NCBI GenBank assembly: GCA_030649165.1
Contig: JAUSGG010000227.1
Coordinates: forward strand, 20,324-84,323
Source: Armatimonadota bacterium
GTDB taxonomy: Bacteria; Armatimonadota; UBA5829; JAUSEB01
Length of the DNA: 64,000 bases
Direction: 5' to 3'
Under the pieces are notes generated by a model, which saw only the letters and a list, made by a program, of their open reading frames with translations, was not told where the DNA came from and did not search any database. Shown one piece after another: positions 23,077-32,535 of this stretch (position 1 is the stretch's first letter; every line of letters starts with the position of its first letter). A program made the translations under genes and the position numbers.

Positions 23077-24396
23077 TCACCAGCGACCTCCCGTCCGGCT
23101 CCTTCCGCTGCTGAGGAACCGCGCCCCGGCAAGTGGCGCCGAGCGCGCCGCCATTACCGCCAGGCCCAGCGCCACCACAAGATCGTCCGTGTAACCCGAC
23201 TTGGCGTTCATCCGCACGTTGCCCGAATCCGTCAGCTCGTATTCGTAATACTGCATCTCGCGGAGTAGCCGCTCGTCGTTCGGGATCGTCAAATCCCTGT
23301 GCGCCAAACGGACGACCAGGTTGTCGATCATCTCCCGCTTGCCCGTGTTCGTGAACGTCATTCCCTGCACGTCCACGTTTGCGCCGCGGTCTTGCCAAAG
23401 GGTGTCCCTCAACCGTTCGAGCAGCGGATCGCCTATCGACGTCTGGTCCGTCAGCGCGACGTTCACGCAATGTCTCTGCAGGAAATCCGCCACCCGCTCG
23501 ATCTGCGTCTGCCAGTTCATATTGTTGAACCGGTCAATCGCCACCACCGTGTTCGGCGCGGCGCCAGCTTCGACGACGACCGCCGCCGTGTAGTCCGCGT
23601 ACCTGGCCCAGTCGACTCCGGCCGTTCGCCAGCTTTCGCCTTCGGAAAGCTGGGCCGGCAGAGGGCCGATCGCCGCCTGGATGTCCGACCACGGAAAAAC
23701 GCTGTTCTGGTCGTCAAGGAACTCCGCCTCATACTCGACGCTGAACTGCCTCGCGCTCAGGGCCTCCCGCTGCCGCTCCACGTATTCGCGGCTGATGTGC
23801 GGGTTCTCCCACGACGGAAACCGAAACGACGCGCACCGCTTGCCGCCCTCCTGCCCCTGCAGAAACGCCCGGTAGAAGTGGTTCTTGCCGAACGGCGTCG
23901 AGATCATGATGAGCTGCCCGTCCCGGTCGGCCAGCATCGGGCCGATCACCTCTTCGATCACCCGGTCCTTGACGTAAGCGGCCTCGTCAACCATCACCCT
24001 GTCGGCGGAGTGGCCGCGCAGATTGCGCCCGTCCTCGTCCGCCGTCCTGGCCATTATCAGGCTTCCGCGGAAGAGAATACGCGGGTACGGCGACCGCGTC
24101 ACCTTCACCATACGGCGGGTCTGCGGTGAGCTGAGCAAGACGCGCTCCACGGAGTCGAATATAAGCCTCGACTGGTCATAGGTCGGCGAGACGATCATCT
24201 GGCGGCTTCGCGGGCGGAGCATCGCGAATGTCGCCGCGTCGATGGCCTGCGACTCGGTCTTGCCCCATCTCCGCCCGCAGGACGCGACTTTGACCCTGCC
24301 TTCGTTGAGGAGCCACAGCCGCTGCGTAGGGTGAGGACGCCAGTGGAAATACGCTTCCGCCGCGTCGATTCTTGTTTTAGCTCCCGGAGGGATCAT
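23077..24396 (-). CDS. Phage terminase large subunit
   Basis: TerL ATPase-nuclease of about 439 residues. Walker A is CGRRWGKTES after KVASCGRRW; Walker B plus catalytic acid is RVMVDEAAY; coupling motif LIMISTPFGKNHF. The nuclease part has AGVDWARYADYTAAVVVE (first Asp) and ends with SGYTDDLVVALGLAVMAA (last Asp), as in the Mu gp28 type. I chose the ATG at 24396 (MIPPGAK) because GGAG precedes it; a longer start at 24441 lacks a ribosome site. It overlaps the TerS gene by 20 bp. It packages DNA into proheads together with TerS and the portal. Confidence 0.9.
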   Translation of the reverse strand: MIPPGAKTRIDAAEAYFHWRPHPTQRLWLLNEGRVKVASCGRRWGKTESQAIDAATFAMLRPRSRQMIVSPTYDQSRLIFDSVERVLLSSPQTRRMVKVTRSPYPRILFRGSLIMARTADEDGRNLRGHSADRVMVDEAAYVKDRVIEEVIGPMLADRDGQLIMISTPFGKNHFYRAFLQGQEGGKRCASFRFPSWENPHISREYVERQREALSARQFSVEYEAEFLDDQNSVFPWSDIQAAIGPLPAQLSEGESWRTAGVDWARYADYTAAVVVEAGAAPNTVVAIDRFNNMNWQTQIERVADFLQRHCVNVALTDQTSIGDPLLERLRDTLWQDRGANVDVQGMTFTNTGKREMIDNLVVRLAHRDLTIPNDERLLREMQYYEYELTDSGNVRMNAKSGYTDDLVVALGLAVMAARSAPLAGARFLSSGRSRTGGRW

Positions 24397-24778
24397 ACGT
24401 CTCTCCGTTTCTCGCCGCCACCTGCGAAAGGGACGCATCAAAGCCGGGGTTGTCGTTTCCCGCGTCGGATGTGTCTTTAAGAATGCCTCCTCCTTTTAGA
24501 ATGTCCACGAGCGTTTTCACATCGAGTTTCGCCGACGCCCCGGTCTCTCCGGCGACCACCTCGTGCAGCTTGGCCGCGGCGTGAGCGTAACCCTGAGAGC
24601 ATATACGCGCCGCTGAATCGCGACCCTCACGAATCTGCGCCGCCAGGGCTTCGGCGAATTCCCGGTTCCCCATCCATCGCCTCAGAGTTTTGACGAGGAC
24701 CCCGACCTCCGCCGCGACCCTCTCCTCGGGCACCTGGCAGAGAAGCCGCACCGCCTTCTTCTGTTTGTGATGAAGCAT
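24377..24778 (-). CDS. Phage terminase small subunit
   Basis: A 133-residue protein with a HTH near the N-terminus (LCQVPEERVAAEVGVLVKTLRRWM: recognition-type AEVGVLVKTLRRW) and a helical remainder (YAHAAAKLHEVVAG, KTLVDILKGGG). This matches phBC6A51-type small terminases that recognise DNA for packaging. The start at 24778 has GGAGGGG upstream; the open frame continues much further upstream, but codons there lack signals and overlap the divergent regulator promoter. First gene of the head module. Confidence 0.8.
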   Translation of the reverse strand: MLHHKQKKAVRLLCQVPEERVAAEVGVLVKTLRRWMGNREFAEALAAQIREGRDSAARICSQGYAHAAAKLHEVVAGETGASAKLDVKTLVDILKGGGILKDTSDAGNDNPGFDASLSQVAARNGETYDPSGS

Positions 24779-24808
24779 AAACCCCTCCTGACCAGCGTAC
24801 AGCAAAAC

Positions 24809-24830
24809 GGACGGGTCTCCCCGCCCGTCC
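24809..24830 (-). terminator. Hairpin with GTTTTG tail upstream of TerS
   Basis: GGACGGG and CCCGTCC pair around an 8-base loop; minus strand continues CGTTTTGCTG. Located 31-52 bases upstream of the TerS start. Confidence 0.55.
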
Positions 24831-24997
24831 TGCAGCGCCCGAAAATTTTGCCCCCATGTATATAGCCCAGCCAGAGGGCAAATCCGCATCAGTACCTTTG
24901 GTATATTTTCAGGGTATTTGTGCGAACGTTTGTTCGTATTTTCCCAGCCACGCTCAAAACCGGCCAAATGGCGGGGGCGGCAACAGTTCGGAAACCC

Positions 24998-25026
24998 TTG
25001 ACATTTGCACCCAAAACGGGTACGAT
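24998..25026 (+). promoter_or_regulatory. Consensus sigma-70 promoter of the wHTH-nucleotidyltransferase gene
   Basis: TTGACA (24998-25003), exactly 17 bp, then TACGAT (25021-25026). The expected start site, about 25033, is four bases before the ATG at 25037, so the transcript would be nearly leaderless. Confidence 0.75.
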
Positions 25027-25046
25027 TGCTCCCAATATGGGTGCAA
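25005..25046. promoter_or_regulatory. Paired operators over the promoter and start codon
   Basis: Two 13-bp sites, ACCC-AAAAC-GGGT (25009-25021) and TCCC-AATAT-GGGT (25030-25042), are 21 bp apart, two helical turns. TTGCACCCA and TGGGTGCAA at the outside form a larger inverted repeat. They cover the -10 box and the ATG, as expected for an autorepressor. Confidence 0.65.
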
Positions 25047-25651
25047 CAACAAATGACGCCGGCGCTGCCGGAGCGCTGTTTGGGAAGACGCGAAGGCTCA
25101 TCCTCGCCCTTCTGTTTCTGCACAGCGACGAGTCCTGCTACTTCCGGCAGATAACCACTCTGACCGGGGTTGGGCAGGGCGCGGCTGAACGCGAACTGAG
25201 CAACCTGGTGAATGCTGGGCTGGTGACCTGTGCGCGAACCGCCAACCAGGTCTACTATCAGGCAAACCGGCAATCCCCGATATTCGCGGACCTTCGCGCT
25301 CTTCTCATTAAAACCGTAGGGCTCGCCGACGTGATCCGCCAGGCGTTGCTTCCCTTCTCGGACCGCATCATCGCCGCGTTTGTCTACACGCCCGCGGCCG
25401 GCGGCGAGGAGCGACCTGACAATGCTTTGGGCGTCCTGGTGGTGGGCAGCGTCGATGCCCGCGATGTAACCGCCGCGCTTCGTCCCGCCCGGGAGCAATT
25501 GGGCCGGCAAATCGAGCCGTCTGTATTCTCGTGGACCGAGTTCACCACTCGAAAGACCCGTCGCGACCGTTCCCTCGACTCGGTCTTGAGCGGACCGAAA
25601 GCCTTTGTGATCGGGGACGAGGGGGAGTTGGGGATAGGCGGGAATATCTGA
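25037..25651 (+). CDS. wHTH regulator fused to a nucleotidyltransferase-like domain
   Basis: A 204-residue protein from the ATG at 25037, which is placed by the promoter; the frame is open further upstream. Residues about 15-75 form a winged helix of ArsR/MarR type (RLILALLFLHSDESCYFRQI, GQGAAERELSNLVNAGLVT). The remainder has the alpha/beta pattern of a minimal nucleotidyltransferase (IIAAFVYTPAAGGE..., ALGVLVVGSVDARDV), but the usual GSxARG motif is altered to VYTPAAGGEE, so catalytic activity is doubtful. Paired palindromes on its promoter suggest autoregulation. It is divergent from the head module, so it might control it; that is inference. Confidence 0.75.
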   Translation: MGATTNDAGAAGALFGKTRRLILALLFLHSDESCYFRQITTLTGVGQGAAERELSNLVNAGLVTCARTANQVYYQANRQSPIFADLRALLIKTVGLADVIRQALLPFSDRIIAAFVYTPAAGGEERPDNALGVLVVGSVDARDVTAALRPAREQLGRQIEPSVFSWTEFTTRKTRRDRSLDSVLSGPKAFVIGDEGELGIGGNI

Positions 25652-25655
25652 CACC

Positions 25656-25697
25656 GATCCTTCGGTAGCAGAGCGGCAGCGACGCTGCCGAAGGACG
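25656..25697 (+). terminator. Hairpin after the wHTH gene
   Basis: TCCTTCGG and CCGAAGGA pair (25658-25665 with 25688-25695), with inner GC pairs. No T-run, so rho-independent termination is uncertain. The gap 25652-25932 also holds a family E hairpin; I see no gene there. Confidence 0.4.
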
Positions 25698-25733
25698 CGC
25701 ACCACCAAGTCCATTTCGCGCTGTTGCCTATCT

Positions 25734-25780
25734 TGCGGGAACAGACAGACGTATCGGTTTCACAACAGTCAGTTCCCGCG
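25734..25780. repeat. Hairpin repeat with GCGGGAAC / GTTCCCGC arms (family E)
   Basis: Arms TGCGGGAAC and GTTCCCGCG flank a 29-base spacer. Related copies lie at 36130-36187 and 39957-40011. Confidence 0.6.
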
Positions 25781-25932
25781 GTCGGTCAGGCAGCGAGGCC
25801 CTGCGGGAATTGCGTAGGGCGTAGTCCCGTCACCTCGCAGCGCAATACCATTCCGCAGGATAAAAAAGATGATCGTTGGGCGTCTCTAGACGTCAACCGC
25901 GCCTGGTGTCCCTGTCGGGCGCGCCGTCGCGT

Positions 25933-26997
25933 CTACCCTTGCCCGGCGCGTTTGAATGTTTTGGATATTGCGCCGAGCACGATGCATACTATGACTGCCC
26001 CGATGACCATCCACACCGTACCGAGCAACACGTTCCACACCGACGGCATCAAAAACATAACGTACAGTCCTGCCGCGCACGCCAGCTCAGCCGTGGCATT
26101 TGCTCCTGACGGATTCCCGGCGCGTCGCTGAGAAGATATGAAAGGGCGGTACAGGTTGGGCAAGACCAGACCGAAGGCAACAATGGCAAAGCCGAGCCAT
26201 ATAGGGTGGACGAGGCCCAGCGTGCTCGTAGGGTTAGCCTTTATCCAACCCCCGAGATTCCTTCCGCTCACAATTGCCCCCAGCATAGCCAGGATAATAT
26301 ACAGTGGACGCACAGTCACGTTGTGTGGCCTCCTTTCCGCGGCCGGATCCATGCAAACCTTTGGTTCGTTGGACAGCTTCTCGATGGCCTCCTCGAAGTA
26401 GGCTGTCTCACCGCCCGGGGTTGCCGCGGGCAAACGCTCCTGAAGAGCCGGCAGCGCGGCGGCGTCTCCGATGATCCCAAGCGCCTCGGCCGCCATCGAT
26501 CTGACAAACGGGTCTCCGTCCTCAAGGGCCAACACAAGACGCGCAACAGCGTCGGGGCCGCCAATCTGACCGAGGGCCGTTGCCGCGAACACTCTCAGGA
26601 TACTGTCCTCGCTGTTCATCGCCTGAAGCAGATGGCCAAGGGCCTTTGAGGAACTAAATCTTGTTCTACGGTAGACAACGGGAAGGAAAACAGCGTCCAA
26701 CACAAGGCAGGCTCCGACTATTCCGGCTACAACCGACCACAGCCAGTTGTGCGTTCGGTTGAAAGTGATCACCAGTATTGGGACCGAGCAGACCGGCCAG
26801 GCTACGCTGCCCAGAAACCTGGTCCACTGTGAGACCGGTTCAAGCAACCGGTCGACAAAGTGCTTGCGGAACCCACCGATTGTCCACGCGTAGAACGCAA
26901 CAGGGTACGCGGCCAGGGCGACGGAGTGCGTCGCCCACCAGGCAAGAACTCCAGCCAGAGCCATCACAAGGAACAGCACGCAGGTCAAGGTGTGCAT
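25933..26997 (-). CDS. Membrane protein with HEAT-like repeats
   Basis: A 354-residue protein. Four hydrophobic segments lie in the first 110 residues (LTCVLFLVMALAGVLAWWAT, AYPVAFYAWTIGG, VAWPVCSVPILVITF, LWSVVAGIVGACLVLDAVFL). A cytoplasmic block of two to three HEAT/PBS-lyase repeats follows (HLLQAMNSEDSILRVFAATA, VLALEDGDPFVRSMAAEALG). Further segments come after residue 240. Such repeats usually bind proteins; no enzymatic motif is visible. It is transcribed toward the wHTH gene and has a cluster of AGTAAAAGT half-sites 27-84 bases upstream of its start. Confidence 0.7.
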   Translation of the reverse strand: MHTLTCVLFLVMALAGVLAWWATHSVALAAYPVAFYAWTIGGFRKHFVDRLLEPVSQWTRFLGSVAWPVCSVPILVITFNRTHNWLWSVVAGIVGACLVLDAVFLPVVYRRTRFSSSKALGHLLQAMNSEDSILRVFAATALGQIGGPDAVARLVLALEDGDPFVRSMAAEALGIIGDAAALPALQERLPAATPGGETAYFEEAIEKLSNEPKVCMDPAAERRPHNVTVRPLYIILAMLGAIVSGRNLGGWIKANPTSTLGLVHPIWLGFAIVAFGLVLPNLYRPFISSQRRAGNPSGANATAELACAAGLYVMFLMPSVWNVLLGTVWMVIGAVIVCIVLGAISKTFKRAGQG

Positions 26998-27023
26998 CCA
27001 AGGATAGCGTTTGTGGGCAAGAC

Positions 27024-27081
27024 AGTAAAAGTATCTTACTTAGGCATTCCGTTAGTAAAAGTTAGCCCATCAACTTTTACT
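27024..27081. promoter_or_regulatory. AGTAAAAGT half-site cluster upstream of the HEAT membrane gene
   Basis: AGTAAAAGT at 27024 and 27054, and AACTTTTACT inverted at 27072. The last two form a 10-bp inverted repeat with an 8-base loop. Position just upstream of the 26997 start suggests operators. It resembles, in arrangement, the arrays behind the two fic genes. Confidence 0.5.
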
Positions 27082-27123
27082 ATCGTGCTCATAATCAGGC
27101 CGGTTGTCAAGCGCTTGCCGGCC

Positions 27124-27180
27124 CTACCCCTCGGTCTTCATCTGGTTCTCAATCTTCGCCCAAGTATCCCGCAATGTCGA
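27124..27180 (-). pseudogene. Leftover glnS 3' end, copy 2
   Basis: Minus-strand reading gives [17 protein letters not shown] then TAG. The LRDTWAKI core is the conserved C-terminus of glutaminyl-tRNA synthetase, also present in the intact glnS at 30681-32471. Nothing of glnS upstream of the Leu codon remains; instead the first half-site of the palindrome array joins directly. Confidence 0.75.
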
Positions 27181-27302
27181 TGATCGAGACAAGTATCGAC
27201 ATTCTGCGCTGATATGTCGATGGCATCGACACGTCTATCCGACGTGTCGATTTTAACTGATATAATCGACACGTTATGGCGATATGTCGATTGCATCGAC
27301 AT
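27174..27302. promoter_or_regulatory. Eight-half-site ATGTCGAT array behind fic1
   Basis: Half-sites (A/G)TGTCGAT or its complement start at 27174, 27195, 27214, 27225, 27244, 27265, 27284 and 27295. They form four inverted pairs with alternating 13-base and 3-base spacers. The second four repeat the first four with an exact 70-bp offset, while the spacers differ. All centres lie about on the same face of the helix. The array begins two bases after the fic1 stop codon and runs into the glnS remnant. Protein binding is an inference. Confidence 0.85.
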
Positions 27303-27303
27303 A

Positions 27304-28389
27304 TCAGCGCGAGAGCAACTCGTACAACCTGACATTGAGGAAGATGTTTTCTCTACCTGCTTTGAATGCCTGCAGAACGCCGATTCTCTGCAGTTCCCTG
27401 AGATAAGCAGCCGCGGTCTGCCGCTTGGCTAAACCCTCATTGACCAGGAACTGGACCTTCGTGTAAGGATGTCTGAACAGCGATTCAACGAGCTCTTTCG
27501 TATAGATTCCGGCCAGCCGCTCCCTCACAATCTCAACGGTGTTTCCCAGCAATTCTCTGATCTCAAGAATGCGTCTGCGGGTAAACACGGCGGTTTCCTC
27601 CACCGCTTCAAGCATATAGAGTGCCCACGGCTCCCAGTCCTGATCTTGGGTGACCATGCGGAGCCGGCGGTAGTATTCGGATTTGTTCTCGATTATATAC
27701 CTACTCAGGTACAACACGGGCAGATCCAGCAAGCCCTGCTGAACAAGATACAAGATGTTTAGGATTCGCCCGGTTCGCCCGTTGCCGTCGGAAAAGGGGT
27801 GAATCGCTTCAAACTGGTAGTGGATTATCGCCATTTTGATCAAAGGATCGGGCCCGTCGGGCGAGTGGATATATTCTTCGAGGTTCCGCAGTTTGCGCCG
27901 GATCAGATCCTCGCCTTCCGGTGGGCTATATATGATCTCTCTCGTTGTGGGATTGTGGAGCACGGTCCCAGGAAGATTCCTGACCCCCGCCTGGCTCTTT
28001 CTGATCGTACTGACCACACCTGCGAACACATTCGTTGTCAAGAGCGAATGTTTCGATAGATCCGTAAAGCCGGTCCAGAGGGCTTCCCGATATCGGAGTA
28101 CCTCCTTCGTTGTCGGTTCCACGCTGGACGACGAGGGAACGGCCATCGCCCTGAACAGCGCGTCGTTTGTGGTCACGATATTCTCGATCTCTGAACTGGC
28201 CTTCGCCTCCTGCAGGACTATGGAGTTGATCATGATGCCCTGATCTGGAATGGTGTTTCCCAACCCCTTCAGTTCCGCCAGCGCTCGACCGGCAGTAAGC
28301 GCTCTCTTCAGAACAGGTACGGTTTCGATGTCGCGGGCCGGCGGCAGGTCCGGCAGATCATTGTATGGCACAGCAGGGTCAAAGGTCAT
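27304..28389 (-). CDS. Fic-family AMP-transferase with C-terminal winged helix (fic1)
   Basis: A 361-residue class II Fic protein. Inhibitory helix motif SSEIENI (residues about 64-70) precedes the Fic core. The active-site loop HPFSDGNGRTGR (about 202-213) has the catalytic His and the intact DGNGR nucleotide-binding residues, so it should transfer AMP to a protein hydroxyl. Residues about 300-361 form a winged helix (KRQTAAAYLRELQRIGVLQA), which could bind DNA. The Glu of the inhibitory helix suggests autoinhibition. It overlaps the upstream membrane protein gene by 11 bp and is followed at once by the ATGTCGAT array. Target protein unknown. Confidence 0.92.
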   Translation of the reverse strand: MTFDPAVPYNDLPDLPPARDIETVPVLKRALTAGRALAELKGLGNTIPDQGIMINSIVLQEAKASSEIENIVTTNDALFRAMAVPSSSSVEPTTKEVLRYREALWTGFTDLSKHSLLTTNVFAGVVSTIRKSQAGVRNLPGTVLHNPTTREIIYSPPEGEDLIRRKLRNLEEYIHSPDGPDPLIKMAIIHYQFEAIHPFSDGNGRTGRILNILYLVQQGLLDLPVLYLSRYIIENKSEYYRRLRMVTQDQDWEPWALYMLEAVEETAVFTRRRILEIRELLGNTVEIVRERLAGIYTKELVESLFRHPYTKVQFLVNEGLAKRQTAAAYLRELQRIGVLQAFKAGRENIFLNVRLYELLSR

Positions 28390-29431
28390 GTTGTTGTTCC
28401 CCTTCCAAGGTTCTTGCTTCGGCAGCGTCTGGAGTACCCGTCGTTCTCACTAATCGCGTCATCAGCCGGACGAGATACTGTAAGAGCACCACAAGTGAAA
28501 AGCAAAAGGCAATGAGGACTCTCCAGCGAAGCTCCGGGTAAAGGCCGAATTCTTCCCACGCTAGTGAGCACAGTGGCAGTACCACACCTACTACCAGGAT
28601 CAACGCGGTACATGCGAGCCCCCATTTGGCTTCTGATAACGGTAGAGGCTGCTTTAACCGCTCCCGGACGATCTCGGCTTTAAGTTTGGCATTACGCGCG
28701 GCGTCAAGCGCGTCAGCCTTTTGCCGCTTCTTTTCGTCAATATGACCCTCATACTGTTTCACTACTTGGCGTACATCGTCGGGTAGGTAGTCGCGGTTCT
28801 CGGAGGATATTCCCTTGCCCTCTTCGTCCACCCATTCCTTCAACTGGTGAGTATTCTTCGCAGAAGACCCATCATTTGCCGTCATTCTCTTTAGGCTGAT
28901 CTGCTTAATGTACTCCAAGTCACTTGCCCACGGCTGACCGATACCTAAACCGGAATCGTGATCAGGGAGTTCGGCAGAGTCCAACAAACGCTTGGTCAGC
29001 TCGTCTAGCTGCTTCCGCCTTTCGTTGTGAAGATAATCTATCTCGTTGTCCAGCCAGTCGAGGTCTTCAGGGTACAGGTTCCCACCACCGAGGCTATCTA
29101 TATTATAACGATAAGCCGTCTGTAATTCTTGAATCGTCGGACCGACGCGGTTGCCGATCTTCTTCTTTCCCTCTAGGAGAATGTCCTTCCGAATCTGAAC
29201 GAGATACATGTGCCGGTAGAACGACTTAACGTACCATTTGGCGTTATCGTGCTGGTCGAGGAAGGCTTTGTTCTCCTCACGAAGAGATATGAGTTCGTTC
29301 TCCAAGCGCCGCTTTTCCTGAGAATGAGAGAGGAGATAAGTTGTGATGAACCCTCCGACTATCGCAGCTATAGCAGCAGCGCATTGTGCCAAGGTGCTTA
29401 GAAACCAACTTACTTCATAAGGGCTCTGCAT
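28379..29431 (-). CDS. Coiled-coil membrane protein coupled to fic1
   Basis: A 350-residue protein of no family I recognise. An N-terminal membrane segment (AQCAAAIAAIVGGFITTYLL) is followed by a long charged, mostly helical region (ENELISLREENKAFLDQ, RKQLDELTKRLLDSAE, KRQKADALDAARNAKLKAEI). Two further membrane segments lie near residues 270-320 (CTALILVVGVVLPLCSLAW, VLIAFCFSLVVLLQYLV). It overlaps fic1 by 11 bp, so the two are probably translated together; it may be a membrane partner or target of Fic1. There is no similar gene in the second cassette. Confidence 0.75.
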   Translation of the reverse strand: MQSPYEVSWFLSTLAQCAAAIAAIVGGFITTYLLSHSQEKRRLENELISLREENKAFLDQHDNAKWYVKSFYRHMYLVQIRKDILLEGKKKIGNRVGPTIQELQTAYRYNIDSLGGGNLYPEDLDWLDNEIDYLHNERRKQLDELTKRLLDSAELPDHDSGLGIGQPWASDLEYIKQISLKRMTANDGSSAKNTHQLKEWVDEEGKGISSENRDYLPDDVRQVVKQYEGHIDEKKRQKADALDAARNAKLKAEIVRERLKQPLPLSEAKWGLACTALILVVGVVLPLCSLAWEEFGLYPELRWRVLIAFCFSLVVLLQYLVRLMTRLVRTTGTPDAAEARTLEGEQQHDL

Positions 29432-29487
29432 TTACCTTTCCTTCCAGCTCAATTACCAGCGGGCAATCCAAATCAGCAATGTTAGTA

Positions 29488-29556
29488 TTACCCCCCGCTC
29501 CCCATCTTCTTCCCAATCTTCGCCCACGTATCCCTCAGCGTGACCGTGCGGCTTGC
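29488..29556 (-). pseudogene. Leftover glnS 3' end, copy 1
   Basis: Minus-strand reading gives [19 protein letters not shown] then TAA. Thirty-six bases (29516-29551) are identical to 30727-30762 in the intact glnS, then similarity stops on both sides. This is a displaced end of glnS, separated from the gene by fic2 and its palindromes. Confidence 0.85.
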
Positions 29557-29578
29557 ATGAACGTGGACTCGGATTTCA

Positions 29579-29642
29579 ATGTGGTAATGAATCCGTAAAT
29601 GTGGTAATACTAGCCAGTAATTACCACATTTACAGTGGTATT
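29579..29642. promoter_or_regulatory. ATGTGGTAAT palindrome cluster behind fic2
   Basis: ATGTGGTAAT at 29579 and 29599, inverted at 29620, and a degenerate copy near 29633. Starts are 20-21 bp apart. The central pair is a perfect 14-bp inverted repeat (GTAAATGTGGTAAT) with an 11-base spacer. The cluster starts right after the fic2 stop and precedes the glnS remnant. Confidence 0.75.
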
Positions 29643-29643
29643 C

Positions 29644-30680
29644 CTATATTCTCCTCCACCTTGCGGAACGACCACGCCCCAGGCACTCGACCGCGCCTTC
29701 CGTCCTCATCTGCTCCAAGACCGAACGAACGGTATCCCTGCTTACGCTCGGACACGATCTCATCAGCTCCGTAAGACTGAAGTCTCCCACTTGCCTTTCG
29801 GCCATCCGCCTGACAAGCTCCGACTTGGCGCCCCAGGTGTTCTCAACCATTCCCACACGCGTCTCAAAATCCCGGCAGGCGGCGATAAGCACTCCCAAGA
29901 AATACTCCCACCACGGTAACAAAGTGTGTTCGCCTTCACGCCAGCCCTCGGAGGACTTCGCCAGCGACTCGTAGTATGATTCCCTGCTGTTCTCTATGAC
30001 TCGTTCCAGGCTGATGTAGCGGCCAACCTCGTAACCGCCTTGATAGAGGAGAAGCAAGGTCAACAGTCTTGCCATTCTACCGTTTCCGTCTCTGAACGGA
30101 TGGATACATAGGAAGTCGAAGCCGAACGTAGCCGCAAGCAATAGATGAGGCGTCGTCTCTGAGTCGGAATACTGCTTGTACGACGCGCACAGCTCGTCCA
30201 TCGCTTGCGGAGTAGCGACAGCGGGAACGGTTCTGAATCTGACGATGTGGGAGCCGTTCGGCAGAACATCGTCTATTGTGTTATCCACGTGCTTCCAGCG
30301 ACCACCCTCAGACGGGATATACTTGAACAGGTCCCGGTGTAGTTGCAGTATTGTGTTTGGCGTGATCCCTATGTGCGAATTGGAGGCGTGAATGAGCGAA
30401 AGCACATCTCGGTAGCCTGCAACCTCGCCTTCAGGCCGGTCTTGCGGAGCGACTTTGTCTTGCATGATCAGCTTCAGTTTCCGTTCCGACACCTCAATGC
30501 CTTCGATCCGGTTCGATGACTCCGTACTCTGCACCATAGCCACTTGTTGCAGCGCCTTGAGAACCTGCGGCGATTGTTCAGCGTAAAGCTGCTGCCGCCC
30601 CTTGAACTCGTTGACCTCCGCAACCAGATTCACAATGGACATCGGAACCGGCTCTGACAGCTTGCCGGCTCGAAATGACA

Positions 30681-30684
<4 letters not shown>
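29644..30684 (-). CDS. Fic-family AMP-transferase with C-terminal winged helix (fic2)
   Basis: A 346-residue Fic protein, only distantly like fic1. The N-terminal inhibitory motif is [13 protein letters not shown] (S-x-x-x-E-G form, residues about 54-62). The active loop [12 protein letters not shown] is intact (about 190-201). The C-terminus is a winged helix ([20 protein letters not shown]). Its ATG overlaps the glnS stop (ATGA), so it is translationally coupled to glutaminyl-tRNA synthetase. The GTGGTAAT palindromes begin directly after its stop. Expected activity is AMPylation of an unknown protein, with the winged helix giving possible DNA binding. Confidence 0.92.
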
Positions 30685-32471
<1,787 letters not shown>

Positions 32472-32535
32472 GTAGAGTTCCTCTCTTAGTGATCGTGTGT
32501 CATTTTGGCATATTGGTGGGGGAAGGTCAAGGGAA

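Noticed and set aside
24779..25714. N-terminal extension of TerS up to 25714
   Set aside because: Overlaps the divergent wHTH gene and its promoter; TerS homologues begin near the ATG at 24778.
27174..27302. CRISPR array
   Set aside because: Half-sites are 8 bp and palindromic, spacers are 3-13 bp, and no cas gene is near.
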